Shown: positions 45,014 through 57,545 of the stretch, piece after piece
Layout of the letters: the number at the start of each line of letters is the position of its first letter
How positions within the stretch are numbered: the first letter of the stretch is position 1
Assembly (NCBI RefSeq): GCF_010183535.1
Contig: NC_071330.1
Span: 6,429,717 to 6,493,716, forward strand
Length of the DNA: 64,000 nucleotides
Origin: Caenorhabditis remanei
Taxonomy: Eukaryota > Nematoda > Chromadorea > Rhabditida > Rhabditidae
Direction of reading: 5' to 3'
Translations under genes and position numbers: made by a program
The notes under the pieces: generated by a model
Database searches by the model: none
What the model was told of the DNA's origin: nothing
The model's input: the letters and a program-made list of their open reading frames with translations, nothing else

Positions 45014-48000
45014 TTTCTCAAATTTTCGAATAATCAACCGCTCATCAATGAATTATAAACGAGTATTGGGTTTCTTTATCTGTTGTTTTTTTCGAAAAAT
45101 GGAAAACCTTACTTCGAACTTTATGTTCGTGCGCAAAATCTTGGTCGACTCTGTTTCGTAAACGTAATGTAAACCTTCCGGATTACATTGTCCTCAGAAC
45201 TTTCTTTTATCTGTAATAGGATCCTGTATCATTGGAAGTCCTGAAAATTCACCAGTTTTTAGCAGTTAACATGTTTTGATTTGAAAGAAACAACATAGAA
45301 GAGTCCAGCGTAGAAGTCCATTTTTTAAGAAGATTGACGAATTATTGGCTAGTTTTCTCCAATAGTGTTTGAATTTGCTACACCTTGCTACTCTTGTCCA
45401 CAGGTCAACTGAGCCATCTCATGACTCTTTTCCATTTTTGTGCTCTAACTACGCAACTTACTTCTATTGTAATGCTTTGTAACCAGTTCATAACTAATTC
45501 AGTCTCTCTTTCTCGTTTCGAAGATTCACCTGGTTTCGAATGAATGACTAATTTTGAAACGTTTAGTCCCTTTGTTTCCTTTCAGATTCCTTCTTCTTTT
45601 CTCTCTTTTCAAAACTCTTTCGTAGTAATGTCTTATGAGAACACATCCGGATCCATTTTACACTTTGCCAACTGTCTCCTTCATTTGAACTTGATTCAAA
45701 AGCATGTGCTCTTTCATCCCTCATTCTCCTTCTTTCTTTTAAATAATACTGACCAACAGATAAATGTCTCTTTGTCCAGCTGACTTCTCTTTTGATATCA
45801 CCTTTATCACTTGTTGCTTCTTAATTTCCTCCTTCTCTCACCCTCTCTTCTCATAATATTTTGTTCATGTCGGAAATGTTTCAACCGGTATTTTGGTATG
45901 GCATGTAGATCCCCCTTTTCAATGTTTTTCTACTTGAAATCTACATTGATAAGAGACTGATTGCAATGACTTGGACTGATGCCAGACGAATTACATCCGA
46001 AAAAAGAGAAGGAGAGTAGATTGAAATTGGCGAAAAAGAACTTGATGTCCAGACGAAATGACGGCATTCTTAGTTATGAAGGATCTATGATAACTTGGAT
46101 AAAGGAATAGGGAGTCTGGAATTCGTAACACACAGAATAAAGTTAGGAGAAGATTATAAGCTAATTATGTACATCTGAAAATATAATTAAGCACTTGGAA
46201 GGCAGTAGTGTAATGTCCGTTCCTGTCCCACTTTGCTAGTAAAGCATTGTGATTGGATCTATCCTTAAATGTTCAGTTCAGTTAAGGAAATGGTTTTGCT
46301 TTTTTAAGAAAACAAAATTTGAGAACAATTCCATATCGATTTTGAAAATCTTTTTGATAGATCCCTTCCATACTCAATAACTAACTCTCCCTACAGTATC
46401 ATTCTGTATCTTTCTTTCAATTCCATTTCGTTTTTTTCTGTTGCCACTTGGTCAACCAACTGTCATCCAATCTTGTTCAGCTTCATCTTTTTCGTTTTTT
46501 GCTTTCTTTCTACATCTTCTTCGCCTTCTTCTTGTTATTTTCCGAAATTACCGTAGTATGTCCTTTATGTGTTTGTTAGGAGGGGCCGGGGGCAGAAGCA
46601 TCAGTCAGTATGGTCAATTCAGAAGGCGAGGAATCCAGTTCTCTCGATTCGAGTGGTCGACGAGTTTTGAAACTACCGCGCATGCATACATGTCTTTTAG
46701 TCGGAAACAAGGGCATCATTATATAACTGACTTTCGGACGAGAAGTACGAGAATTGGAGGCAATCTTGACTTAATAAAATGAAGAAAGTCATGTTTTGAT
46801 TGTGAATTGAACATGGAATCATTGAGAGATTTATTGGAACTGATTTAGAAATTTATGAGATAAAAAAGAGTTAATTAGAAACTGATAAAGGCCGATTAAT
46901 GAAGGGAAAAGGAAGAAGAACATGATCCGAAAAAGTAGTTCTACGAGAAATAAAGTCCGGATAGGTAGCCAGTTTCAATGAAATCGGAACTGCAAATAGG
47001 GCAAAGTCATTGAAGAAAAGTTGTCGAAGTGATGTATTATTATTAGAATAATAGATATCTTGATAGACATTCTAATTCGAATTTGATTTCCTTTTCCGCA
47101 ACACAAATGATTATTCAAAATTAATATCAAAGAAAGTTGATTGAATTCGATTGTGAAGTAATGTGGGGAATTTGTTTGTTGGGTTTTGAACATTGGGAAG
47201 ATATTGTTTAAATTCAATTTCGGGTTAAGACTTTTTGAGAATATTCTCAGTCCATTTGACTTCTGAGAATACAATGAAGGAAGTTTACTTTGATCTAAAA
47301 TGAAGCAGATTGAGATTGTTCTGTTTGTTGAAATGACATCAAAGGATCCTGGAATTGATGGACGCTCAGATAGTAACCCGGAAAAATCGAAAAACTGGAA
47401 AGAAGTTTGGAGAAACGATTCAAAGAATGAAAAGGCATATTACGTCTAACAACAGAAATTTTGAGAAAAGTGAGTCGAATCTTGAATTCCCCTGAATTTC
47501 GAAACAACACGTGATATGAGAAATTCTGAATTGTTTAGATATCTTTTAGACATACGAAAATACGAAAACTGATAAAGCTAACTATAAGAGAATCAATGTG
47601 GATCAGGAAAATCAAGAAGTTTCGTTCCAACTTTCGAGCCATCCCCCTTCCTTCACCGTTCTCCACTTTCTCTAACTTCCTTCCTCCCATAGCCTGTTCA
47701 TAAAACTGTCCAGATGACGTGGCAATTTCATTGTCTCGTTGTCATTCATACTCCCCAGGTCAATATGCTCAATAAAAAGTACGGTAGCACAAATGAGTCA
47801 GCTCTCTCTTTTCTTTTCTAGCCTTTCCCTTTCAAATGTACTCGTCAGTACTTTTTCGTCTCAATTGTGTCCGCTTTTGTCCATCTCCTCCTTCTTCCAA
47901 AAACTTCCCCTTTTTCTTTATTCTACAAACGGGTAATCCTGGAAAGGGCAATCTCTCCCCCCACTGTCTTTCGCAATGAAATTGAAAGTGGCGGGTCGAG

Positions 48001-49964
48001 ATTCGGCCCCCCCCCCCCACTTCTTCCGTAGAATGAAGAAGTCTCTCGGATATTGTTTGTGACTTCGAGAAACACGAGACCAGTAGGTACATATCTACAG
48101 TAATCCTTTCACTTTCTACCCACTCTCCGAACATCGCATGCCCTTTTACGGTTTGCCGCGCCTCGGATCGACGGGATAGGTAATGGGAAGAAATGAGATG
48201 AAGAAGAAGAGGAAGAAGAAGACAGTTTCACTTAGTGACCTACTTCACACAAACACAAAACTCTTACCTTCACCTTCTCTTAGTTCATTTTTTAGGAAAG
48301 AACTTATTCGGAATCTTTCTTATCATCCTATCGTCATTCTATGATCATCACAATGTCTGGCTTCTTTCTTTTTTCATGGATAACCGGTTCCACTTCAAAC
48401 AGTATCCCTTGATAGTTTCAGATAATCTAATTGGGAGGAAATCAGTCGGTAGTTTTTTGTTGGATTATGATGAACAGACAACTGATAATAACTTGATTTC
48501 CCGAAAATGTTTTGTTGGCTTTTTCATGATGGACATACCTGGGAGTGGTCTACAACGTCATGACCGTTTGAGTTTTCTGAAAAGTAGAAAGGTATGGGAA
48601 ATCCTCCTGTAACCAAGACATCAGAATCTGGAGTGAAAGCTCAGAAGCTTGATGAAAAAGAATGACTGGAAATCGAGAAGAATCTAGATATAGTCACTTA
48701 ACTTTTAGTATGGATACTTACTTCCAGCTTCCGGTATGCTAATTAATTAAGATGTCTTCAAGTTTGAAAATGAGCTCAGAGCAGTAATTTTTAAAAGGTT
48801 TAGTGTCATAATTTTTTTTAACTCCTTCAACTCTTTTGTTTTCCTGATTTTGATTTTGTACCGTTCGTTATCGTATCAGATTCAATTCAGAGCTTACAAA
48901 ATTGAAATACCTAACTCGTTTCAGTCCCTTGTTCTCTTCCCTCACTCCGATTCCTAACCGAAGACCTCCTACCATATCGGAGAACTTTTTCGGAAGATGT
49001 TCAATTCTTCTCCAAAACTCAAACATATCTGTTCATCTTTCTACTTGAACCTAAGATTTATAACTCTTTTTAGTACAAGTCGGCGCGTAATTCTTGATTA
49101 GTTCGGAGAGAAGAAATCGGACAGAGGTACTTCATTAATTGCGAGTTTTTTATCGTTGTCTTCTTAAGTCCGAAACGTTGTCGGCCCCCCTCCTCCCGCA
49201 TCATCGAACTTCATCATCTCTGCAAAGTGCGACCTACTTTTTATCCGTATTTTCAAAACTGATCAGATCGTCTTCTTCTCTTTTTTTTCTTCATGTCATG
49301 TTGTCCTTTGGAAGCGAGAAACACACACGCGCGCTAGGTACGATAACTTTTACCTAATGACCCAAAACGGAAAAGGGGCACGCATCTATCCTTCTATGTC
49401 TCTTGTGTGTTCCCACGAGAAACGGAAGTGCAAAAGCAACTTTCGAAGACCGTACCAGTTGTCTGCGTCTCCTCTTATCACTACACTCTCTCTCACATGT
49501 CTTTGTTATTAGTATCACGTAGAGGGCCTGAGCAAACTGTTCGTAACAATTTCAATGAGTTTAACGCATTTCACGAAGAAACATTTCACAGTGATAACGA
49601 GTTGATCAGAAATCATTTACTATCTGGGTGGTCGGAGCAGACTGACGTGCTCTTTTTTCTTTCGATTCTTTTCCGTCTCTCATCTGAAATTCGGATCTAA
49701 ATACCACATAATCTCCTGAATACAATATTTCTTTCCAGTTGTTTTTCAATTTGTTGTCTGCAGTTTTCGATTGGCTCAGGAGTGAGCCAGAAGACTCAAA
49801 CAGAATTGTAGGAATACATTTGAGATATGCAAGTAAGGGGTTCTTAGAGCTGAATCTGAAATATAATAGTTTTATTAGAAGGTGGTCTCTTTTAGATTTG
49901 AAAACTTGGATTCCAAAGCTGTAATGTTTTTCAGAACACCCTAGTTGAACAGACCTCAAATTCT

Positions 49965-50347
49965 CATACTTGTCAAAAATCGGGCCGGGCCGGGCCGGGC
50001 CGAAATTTTTCTTGGCCCGGCCCGGCCCGGCGGCCCGGATTCAAAAATGGGTACCCATTTTTACCAATTTTTTTTTTGAAATTTTTTGAAAAAAAAACAG
50101 TAAAAATGCTTAAATTATCATTACATATTCACATTTTGATTCAATTTTAAATGTTTATTCGAAAACTATACTTTTTTCAAAAAATTTCAAAAAATTTCCA
50201 AAAAAAGTTCAAAAACTCAAAATGTTTTGAAAAAATGTTTCAAAACGGGCCGAGCGGGCCGGGCCGGGCCACGGGCCGGGCCGGGCCGGGCCGGGCCGAG
50301 ATTTTTCCTGATTTCGGCCCGGCCCGGCCCGGCCCGTGACAAGTATG
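49965..50347. mobile_element. TA-flanked inverted-repeat element made of CGGGCC arrays
   Basis: The ends are CATACTTGTCA (49965-49975) and TGACAAGTATG (50337-50347), perfect inverted repeats that include a TA next to CTTGTCA/TGACAAG. Inside are two hairpins built from (CGGGCC)n facing (GGCCCG)n, at ~49982-50039 and ~50246-50336, separated by ~200 bp of AT-rich sequence with TTCAAAAA words. Apparent Gly/Pro/Arg/Ala ORFs are artefacts of the repeat. Confidence 0.75.
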
Positions 50348-51824
50348 CAAATTCTAAATCTTCCATCTGGCAAAGTTTCTATTTCTCAAAAAAAGTAATT
50401 GCAAAACATACATTCTCAAAACTCTATTTTCGGTACACATGTTTTGTATCCCAACGATTACTCTCTTTTTTTCCACCATAAGTGCTTCTCTTTTCACTTT
50501 CAAAAGACCAAACCCTAGTATGGACGAGACAGTAGTACCCGAAATCTTGTTTATTTTGTGCGAATTTCGAAAGCGAGCCCTCCGTTCCACTGGCTCTGAC
50601 CACTCGACAGAAAGAGAAAGAGCCCGTGTTTCAAACCGTACTTTCTCAATGTCTCCAGTTCTATTTTTGACCATCGCCCCTCCTCGTTTTTGTACTGACC
50701 AACGGATCAATTTTCAAGTTTTTGACGGGAGGAGGTTCTAGTCGGAGAAAAGTACTGGTCTCTTTCTCTCGCCTTTCCCTCGGGAGGAGCAGAAATAGTT
50801 TCGTGGGAGTGGACGACAAATAAAACTTACCAAAAGGTAAACTTTGACCGTCACGAAGCGCTTTTCTTCATTTTCTTCGAGAGCTTTATTCCACTTTTTC
50901 TCTCTTTTGGCTCACACAACTTTCCATGGTTACCAGAAATAATAACCATCATGATGAGAGAGCAAAACGAGAAAAGAAGACCCCATTAATATGCGCATTC
51001 GGAGACAGAAATTCGTTTATATTCCGAGAGTGACACGTTGTCTACCGTAGAATGAGCTCTCCCCAATTTCTTTTTCTTCGTCTTCATCCATTAGGAAGAA
51101 AATGCTTTTTCCTCATTTAGAGTATCCATTATTTGCTCGTTTCATGAGTCGTTTTCACTGTGAATTGGATTGAGAAACGATGAAGACTCTCTGAATTTTT
51201 TGTACAACTTCATCTTCTTCTCATTCTTTTTCTTTGTTGGAAATAAGAAGTCTATTTCCATCGTATTACTTTTGAATTCATTCAGTAAACAACTACAATA
51301 CTTTGAGCTACTGATCTAGAGTCACCTGGTTTTATTACTTCTTTTAAATCTGACTCAATTAAAATCAGAAAGTTAGAAGTTTTGAAGTGAATTTTTGAAC
51401 GGCGATGTCTTCTTCTCACTTTCAGATTAATTTCATCGTAATTTGACTCTTCCAGAAGGTATATTCTGATGGACTGTAGACGTGGTTTCGGATTCTCAAA
51501 CTCTAGCTTTTTACCAGTTCAGAGTCATTACTGTAATCTTAACTACCTAGAATTCGTTAAGTGTAAAATGGGAAATTCGGAAAAGCATGAGTATTCTGAA
51601 TCGCTAGAATTTTGGGAGCTGATAACCAACTAGTAACCAACTAATGCCCCGTCACCAATTCCTAAAATATTTATTTGTGTGTCTCAAGTTGTGTTTTCGA
51701 GTTGATTTCTACGTCAAAAAACGTGTTCCAAACGAGGCTACCAGATACCTTTCTGTCGCGATAAACATAGACATCTAGCGAAAGCATCGAAGAAGTTGCC
51801 ACGTTTAAAAGTGATCAGTCTACA

Positions 51825-52430
51825 GAGAGATGCCGCGGCATGAAGCGCATTGTCCACTCAATGAAATCAGCCGGTATCTGGGCCCCGCCGCATACCTAAC
51901 TGCGGAAGGAAAACGGGTGCCCCCCTGGGAAGAGGGTAACAACGTTATAACATGTTTCAAATATCTATATGTTATCTCAATTATATCTCGAAAGTCGAGT
52001 CGCCATCAGAAGAAGATACGCACTGAGACAGCGACGGGGGGAGGCGAAGAAGGTAGATGAAGCCAAAAGAGAGAAAACGATGAAGCTTCCTAGGTGATGG
52101 CCATCGGCGATTAAGGAACAGGTACGGCGCACTTCGGGATGCGTCGGGTAGGGGCACTGACGAGTAGAAATGAGAGAAAAGACAGTGCCCTTCCAGAGGA
52201 GCGTCCGCTGCGAAGGCGCGCAGAGATAAATGTTGTAGATGGCCTATTTCGCAGATAAGTCTATACACACATACAACCATACTGTCCTTTGTCTTTGCCT
52301 GTACATATACAAGTGCGCATCTCCTGGAAGAAGTCTTGTAGCCCCTCCTCCTTTCATCCCGATGAAGTCGACACTCACTCCCCGCCCTTCTCATTTTAAC
52401 TTTATGAAACTTACGATTTGCCCCGTTTAG
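51825..52430. other. GC-richer island of unknown role
   Basis: Contains a 12-bp perfect palindrome ATGCCGCGGCAT (51829-51840), GGGCCCCGCCGC and GGGTGCCCCCC. Longish ORFs exist on both strands (171 aa on -, 76 aa on +) without family resemblance or convincing splice sites. Could be an alternative promoter or first exon of gei-13 or a non-coding transcript; unresolved. Confidence 0.3.
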
Positions 52431-53023
52431 GATTCTTCGGACAACACATCCTGGATCTTCCTCATATCCCCCTACTTCTTCTTCGTTTGCAACCACTTCA
52501 AGTCATCTTGTACTTCTTCTTCTTTTCAAAACGCTCCAACACCAATCAAAATGCTAATACGTCGACACATACCATACCTGTGAACATCAGAACACATTAG
52601 TATAGTTGGGGTCTGAAAATGATTATTTGGATGAGTAGAAGTAAACAAAAGAGAGCACGAGACATTCTATTTATTTTTCTAGTTTCATATACATTTTCAT
52701 CCAGATTATTGTATTCTGTAGATATACTTGTAGTTTTACATGCTTCTTCTTTTCCCTTTTTCCCCTCCCCCATACCTACCGTAGTCCTTCTTTATTGGTA
52801 ATCCAGAACGAATTTCATCTCATTCTCTTATCATTATTCTTCTTCAAATCCATTCTTCTTCTTCTTCATCACCGGTCACTCATTCCTATCCCTCGTTCAG
52901 TTTCTCTTTCTCTATGCCACCATGAGTACAATTTTCCAAAATCTAAACATTTCAACTCTTCTTCACGCGGCAAATCGCTTGTCTCTCTTCCATTTCACTC
53001 AATATTTTGTGGTAATTGCGAAC

Positions 53024-53085
53024 TCTTCGGGAGTGATCGGAGCACCCTCTCGGCTCCAGGGCGGCCCCACAGAGCTCTCCCGAAG
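53024..53085 (+). ncRNA. Candidate structured RNA hairpin
   Basis: CTTCGGGAG (53024-53032) pairs with CTCCCGAAG (53077-53085). Inside, GGAGC (~53039-53043) can pair with GCTCC (~53053-53057), giving a branched or bulged hairpin of about 62 nt. It is strikingly GC-rich against its background. There is no known family match from memory, and an equally plausible reading is a repeat or a GC-rich promoter segment. Confidence 0.25.
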
Positions 53086-54859
53086 AACCGATTGCTCAAT
53101 TGTTTATGATGTAACCGTCTAGCACTCTCTACTTCTTCTTGCCTTTGCACTAACCCAGAGGGCCAATGGGCCCCGGGGTCCGCTGGTTTCTGTGATGCTG
53201 TAATAATACTGGATCCCTCCCCCCATCGTTTTCCATCCTTTTCGAAGAGAGAGAGAGAGCACGCTTTTCACTAATTTATACGACTTTACCAATTTATTGT
53301 TGAAAGTTTTGTCTTCAGTTATGTTTACATGACGTCTGATTTCAACATATAAACTTACGATTTGTACCTCCTTCCTCTCTTGGAGAAGCTATTTCCTGTT
53401 TTTGTTGGCCGTCACCTGATTTTGATATTGAAGATTTTGAATGACTGATATCTGATATTTGACTATTTGATAGTGGATCTTGTCCTACTTCTCTCTCTTA
53501 GTCAATTTTTGAAACCTGTGTTACTAGGGAGTCATTTTATTATTTTTCTTCTTCCTTTTGTAAATCTTTCTTTCAACTTTTTCATTTTAGACTTTAAGTT
53601 TTAGCTACGTTTGTATGCAAATACATCTTATTAATTTCTGTTTTATCAGTTAATGAAACTTACTTTTATAACAAAGTTATCTGAACCTTTCAAATAAGTA
53701 AATTGAAATTTGAAGACGGATTCAGAAACTTCACTATTTTTCCACTTTTTGTAGAATTCCTGGTCTACGTGCTTCTAACTTTTTAGAATTATGTGTAACT
53801 CCGTCTCCTTCATTCTTCATACTTTTGAACTTTCCAATTTCCTAAATGTTTCAAATTTCCTACTGTACTAATGAGTATTTGAATCTCAAAGTTCTTCTCC
53901 TTTTCTCCATTCTAATATTAGTCGTTTCGGTAGAGAAGGGAACTCCTCCGATCACAAACCTCTCTCCCCCTTCCCGTCCGTCAAGCCTGTGCTCTTCTCG
54001 GAGCCCGTCCTCGTATAATTATGCAATCTCACCGAAGCATTACAATGTTGCGAATGTTGTAATCGAAAAGCTAACGGGGATGAAGAATCTTTCTCGGAGG
54101 AGCACACGTAACCTACCAGCCGTCGCCCCGATTACTAGAGTCACTGATCTCGGAGTGCCTCCTGGACATTGGCTCATCGCCCTTCTTGCTCTTGTCGGTG
54201 TAAAGTTACATCAAACAGCGTGTATGTATGTGCAACACATTTATACGTACTTGAGCAAGATGGGTGCGAGATGAGAGAAGGAGAAGCGAGCTTGATATTA
54301 TGTATTTGTTATCTGTTCCAGAAGTGCTTGTGAACTAATTAGCCTAATAAAGCCATCTACAGTAATCCAATTGAGGACTACATTGGTTTGTGAACTTGCT
54401 AATGCTTTCTTGTACATCCTCACCTGCCTTCTCTCCGCCCCCTTACATCTTCTTTTATTCATCTTCTTCATCCCGAACTGGTTTTGTTTAGTTCGCAACA
54501 CTCCCGACTACCGTATCCTCATTTCTTTTTCTCGGGAGGAGATATGTCTAATTAGCGTGTTCACCTCTATGTCCATTTCGATTCACTCTCGTTCCGCACA
54601 GGAAAAGTTTCAAATCAGACGGCGCGATCGCTGGCGGAAAAGTACGCGGAATGCGCCAGAAGGAGTGGAGACGCAGAACAGTTTCGAATTTCTCTTCAGG
54701 ACCTCAAAATGGATAAAAGTTGCATTGTTTGGATGAGAGGGAGGGAGCTTCAACTCAAGGCATCTGCTCTCTTTTTACCGTACTCTAAAAATGATTGAAA
54801 ATAGTGAAGCATTTCTAGGAGAAAAAGGAAAAGTGAGCGACGTGTTTGACTTGTGGGAG

Positions 54860-55030
54860 CCCCCTTAGCGGTCAGTTCGGTTCGTGACTTGACTCTGACT
54901 CTGACCTGAGACGGTTGTTAGAAATAAAGGGGCCAACTGCGATGGGAGTCGCCACGGGCGGAGCACAGTCCGCGCGGCCGCCGGACGAGCGCAGTGATGA
55001 TGCGGGGAACGGAAGAGTGCGCGCGGAAAG
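54860..55030. promoter_or_regulatory. GC-rich, possible promoter-proximal island
   Basis: Contains GACTTGACTCTGACTCTGACC repeats, CCGCGCGGCCGCCGGACG and GTGCGCGCGGAAAGC. About 2.5 kb upstream of the gei-13 start codon in otherwise AT-rich DNA. A promoter or unannotated first exon is possible; no coding support. Confidence 0.25.
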
Positions 55031-57545
55031 CCGAGAGAGTAGACACTAAACTTTTGGTGCTTTTGAAACTCGAAATGTTTGTTCGCACAGGTGAGCCACC
55101 CCAACAGTATACTTTCTGAAAATAGATTGCACAATACCTCCCGAGAATGGGGAGAAGAAGACAACGGCCAAAGTGCGCCATTCTTCGAGTTGCCCTCCCC
55201 ATTTAACAATGCAACTAGCGATCCCCCCTGTTTGGACTACTTTTTTCTAGAGTGACCGCCCGTTCTGGAGAGGAAAAGGGAGGGTGTCCGAAGGAGGAGG
55301 AGGGCAAGCAAGGATACTACTGGTCATTTCGATCTACTATCTCATTCCTAGTTTTAGACTTGTGCTTCTACATGCAGAGCATCTAGATATGGTTTAGAAA
55401 ACTAATGATATGCTGTTCCCGATTATAAAAAGTGAAGCTGTTTTACGATTTCTTGAAATTTCAGGGTTTTGAAACCTAGATATTCTTATTTCGGTCAGAA
55501 ACTTAGGATTCATTCGTGATTTCTCTTTAACAGTATCTGGAACAGTCTTCCAACTCAAAAACTTGAAGTCTTTCTAACTTTGTCCCAGAACAGTTTCATC
55601 AATTGGAATTCTTTTGAAATCTTGTTGCTATCTTACTCAATTTGTAGCTTTCAGACCTTCAACATGCATTATTGTAATCTACATTCCAGATCCTTTCCTG
55701 CTAGTCTTCCTCTCTGAAAATCCATCAAACCTTCCATTCGTCACCAATTCTATTTCTGGTTTCCATAATTTCCAAAATTCAGAAACCAATTCCAAGTTTC
55801 AAACTGATAAACTGATAGTAAGTCTCTCTCTCTCTCTCCTCCAACCAGAAACTTTCAATTTCATTCCTGAACCTATCACCCTTTTGTCTTATTGAAAAGT
55901 GCTCTCCTCTTCTCCTTTCTTCTTTATTTCTGCTCTTCTAGTCAAACTTCCAGGTTTTTTATCAGTACTACTTGCCATTATATATATATTCCTCTCCTAT
56001 TATACTCTCTACTAAAAGTGTATTGTTGCCTGCGCGTACCTCGTGCCTATCAGCATATAAAGAGTACTGAAACTCTTCAAGAGCTTCTTTCGTTATCATC
56101 TCTCTTAAATTTCGATGTTATGTTGTCTTACTATATTTTACTATCTCATTGTCTTTTCTCCAAACCATTTGTGCTCCTCCATGTGTCTCTATTTTTATCA
56201 GTTGGTTTTATAGTTGCTAAACTTAACTTCTTCTTCACCCTCATTTCTCTTTTCGCGCACTTCTTCAGCTGTGTATGTGACCTGTCAATTTGATACCTCC
56301 TTCTCTTTTAGTTACTTTTGTCTTCTACCTGCTCAAGATGACTTTGACCCTCCAGGTTACGAGTATCAATTTGCAGTCCACTCATTTCTTCACACGCTTC
56401 TCCAATTTCTAGTTGCGCCACTTTCATTTCTTGCTCCCAACCGGAGAGAAAGAGACTTGGTATCTTACTGTATGCGTTTCGTGATTTCCCATTTTAGCTC
56501 ACGACAAACACCTTCGCTCTCCCAGTTTTATCAGTTTGTTTTTCTTTATCTTTCTCTCTTTTTCTCTCACTTTCTCTTGGATGGTTCTGCGCAGACCTCC
56601 GGAGTTATCAGGTGGGAGGGATCAGTGTCCAGTTTTTGAAAAAAAAAGAAGAATTTGAACCAGAAAACACAAAAGAGCATCTGATGATTCTCTCAACTTA
56701 TTATTTGTGAGTGATATGCTATCATCTGAAACTATCATCTGATTACCACGTCACAATGTTTTAGAAATACAAAATGAGTTAATGTCTGGAAGAGGGTCTC
56801 AAATTATTATAGTTGGTATCACTTTTTCTGTTTTCATGTCCCCACGAGCTGTCTTTGAACAAACCCGCAGACAGAAACGCTTCTTCTTTTTTCATTTTTC
56901 TTGGATATCCAAATATTTTGAATTTTCAAACCTATCGTTCTGGTTACTGTATATTTTGGTTCTGGTTACTGTATATTTCGGAGATATTTGAAAACTCTCA
57001 TCCAGTTTCTGTCATATATAATTTCAATGTGTGTGTTCTGATTTCCGTATCAAGTAGCTGTTTCAAATTGCCGTCCTCCTCCCCCTCCTTCCAATCTTCC
57101 CGATGTTTTCTTTACCGTTCAACCCGCCTAATGATCTCTCCATCTTGGCTCACTCTCTCTCTTGCTCCCTTATTTCGCGATTAGTACGATTATGTGTTTG
57201 GCTAAAGACAGTGAGAGAAAAAGAGAGAGTCTGTATTATGTGTGCTTTACGAAACGGGTTCGAGAACTGCTGAACCGAACAAAGAGAAGTAGCCTCTCCT
57301 AGTCGCCACTGGCTACCATTTCTTGACAGCTCTGCGCATGTCTGACAGCCGACTCACGATGATTCCTTATCCGAGGCGTGAAATCCCAGAGAGAGAGAGA
57401 GACATGATTCCCAATTTGTTTATTTTTGGTTCCGGTGTGACCATCCCCCTTTTTATCTCTTTTCAACTTTTTCTTCTTTTCCAAAATCTCAAAATTTTCT
57501 TTTCTCCGTCATACTTCTCTAACTAAAGAATATTTTCCAGGTTAT

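Larger units (their letters stand above)
45014..57545. other. 12.5-kb region with no supported gene upstream of gei-13
   Basis: I find no exon chain here on either strand. The many short ORFs translate to Phe/Leu/Ser-rich strings that follow pyrimidine-rich tracts. The region is pyrimidine-biased on the + strand and is broken by GC-rich islands at 49965-50347, 51825-52430, 52990-53220 and 54860-55030. There is also a C13-like run at 48009-48021 and repeated TACCGTA/CTACAGTAATCC words (48096, 54356). It could hold gei-13 distal promoters, untranslated first exons and long introns, or non-coding RNAs. Confidence 0.5.

Noticed and set aside
49181..49357. Extra exon of gei-13 or another gene (Ser/Leu-rich ORF)
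   Set aside because: Low-complexity translation of a pyrimidine tract; no downstream exon keeps the frame.
50151..50481. Collagen-like Gly/Pro/Arg ORFs (GPGRAGPGRA)
   Set aside because: Produced by (CGGGCC)n hexamer arrays in an inverted-repeat element, readable in several frames on both strands.
51981..52496. 171-aa - strand ORF
   Set aside because: Longest ORF of the desert, but it has no recognisable domain, an odd composition, no splice partners and a GC-rich island as its cause. Left as unresolved, not called a gene.
53846..54274. 142-aa + strand ORF with a hydrophobic start
   Set aside because: Could mimic a signal peptide, but no splice-site-bounded exons or family match; the first 30 residues come from a T-rich tract.
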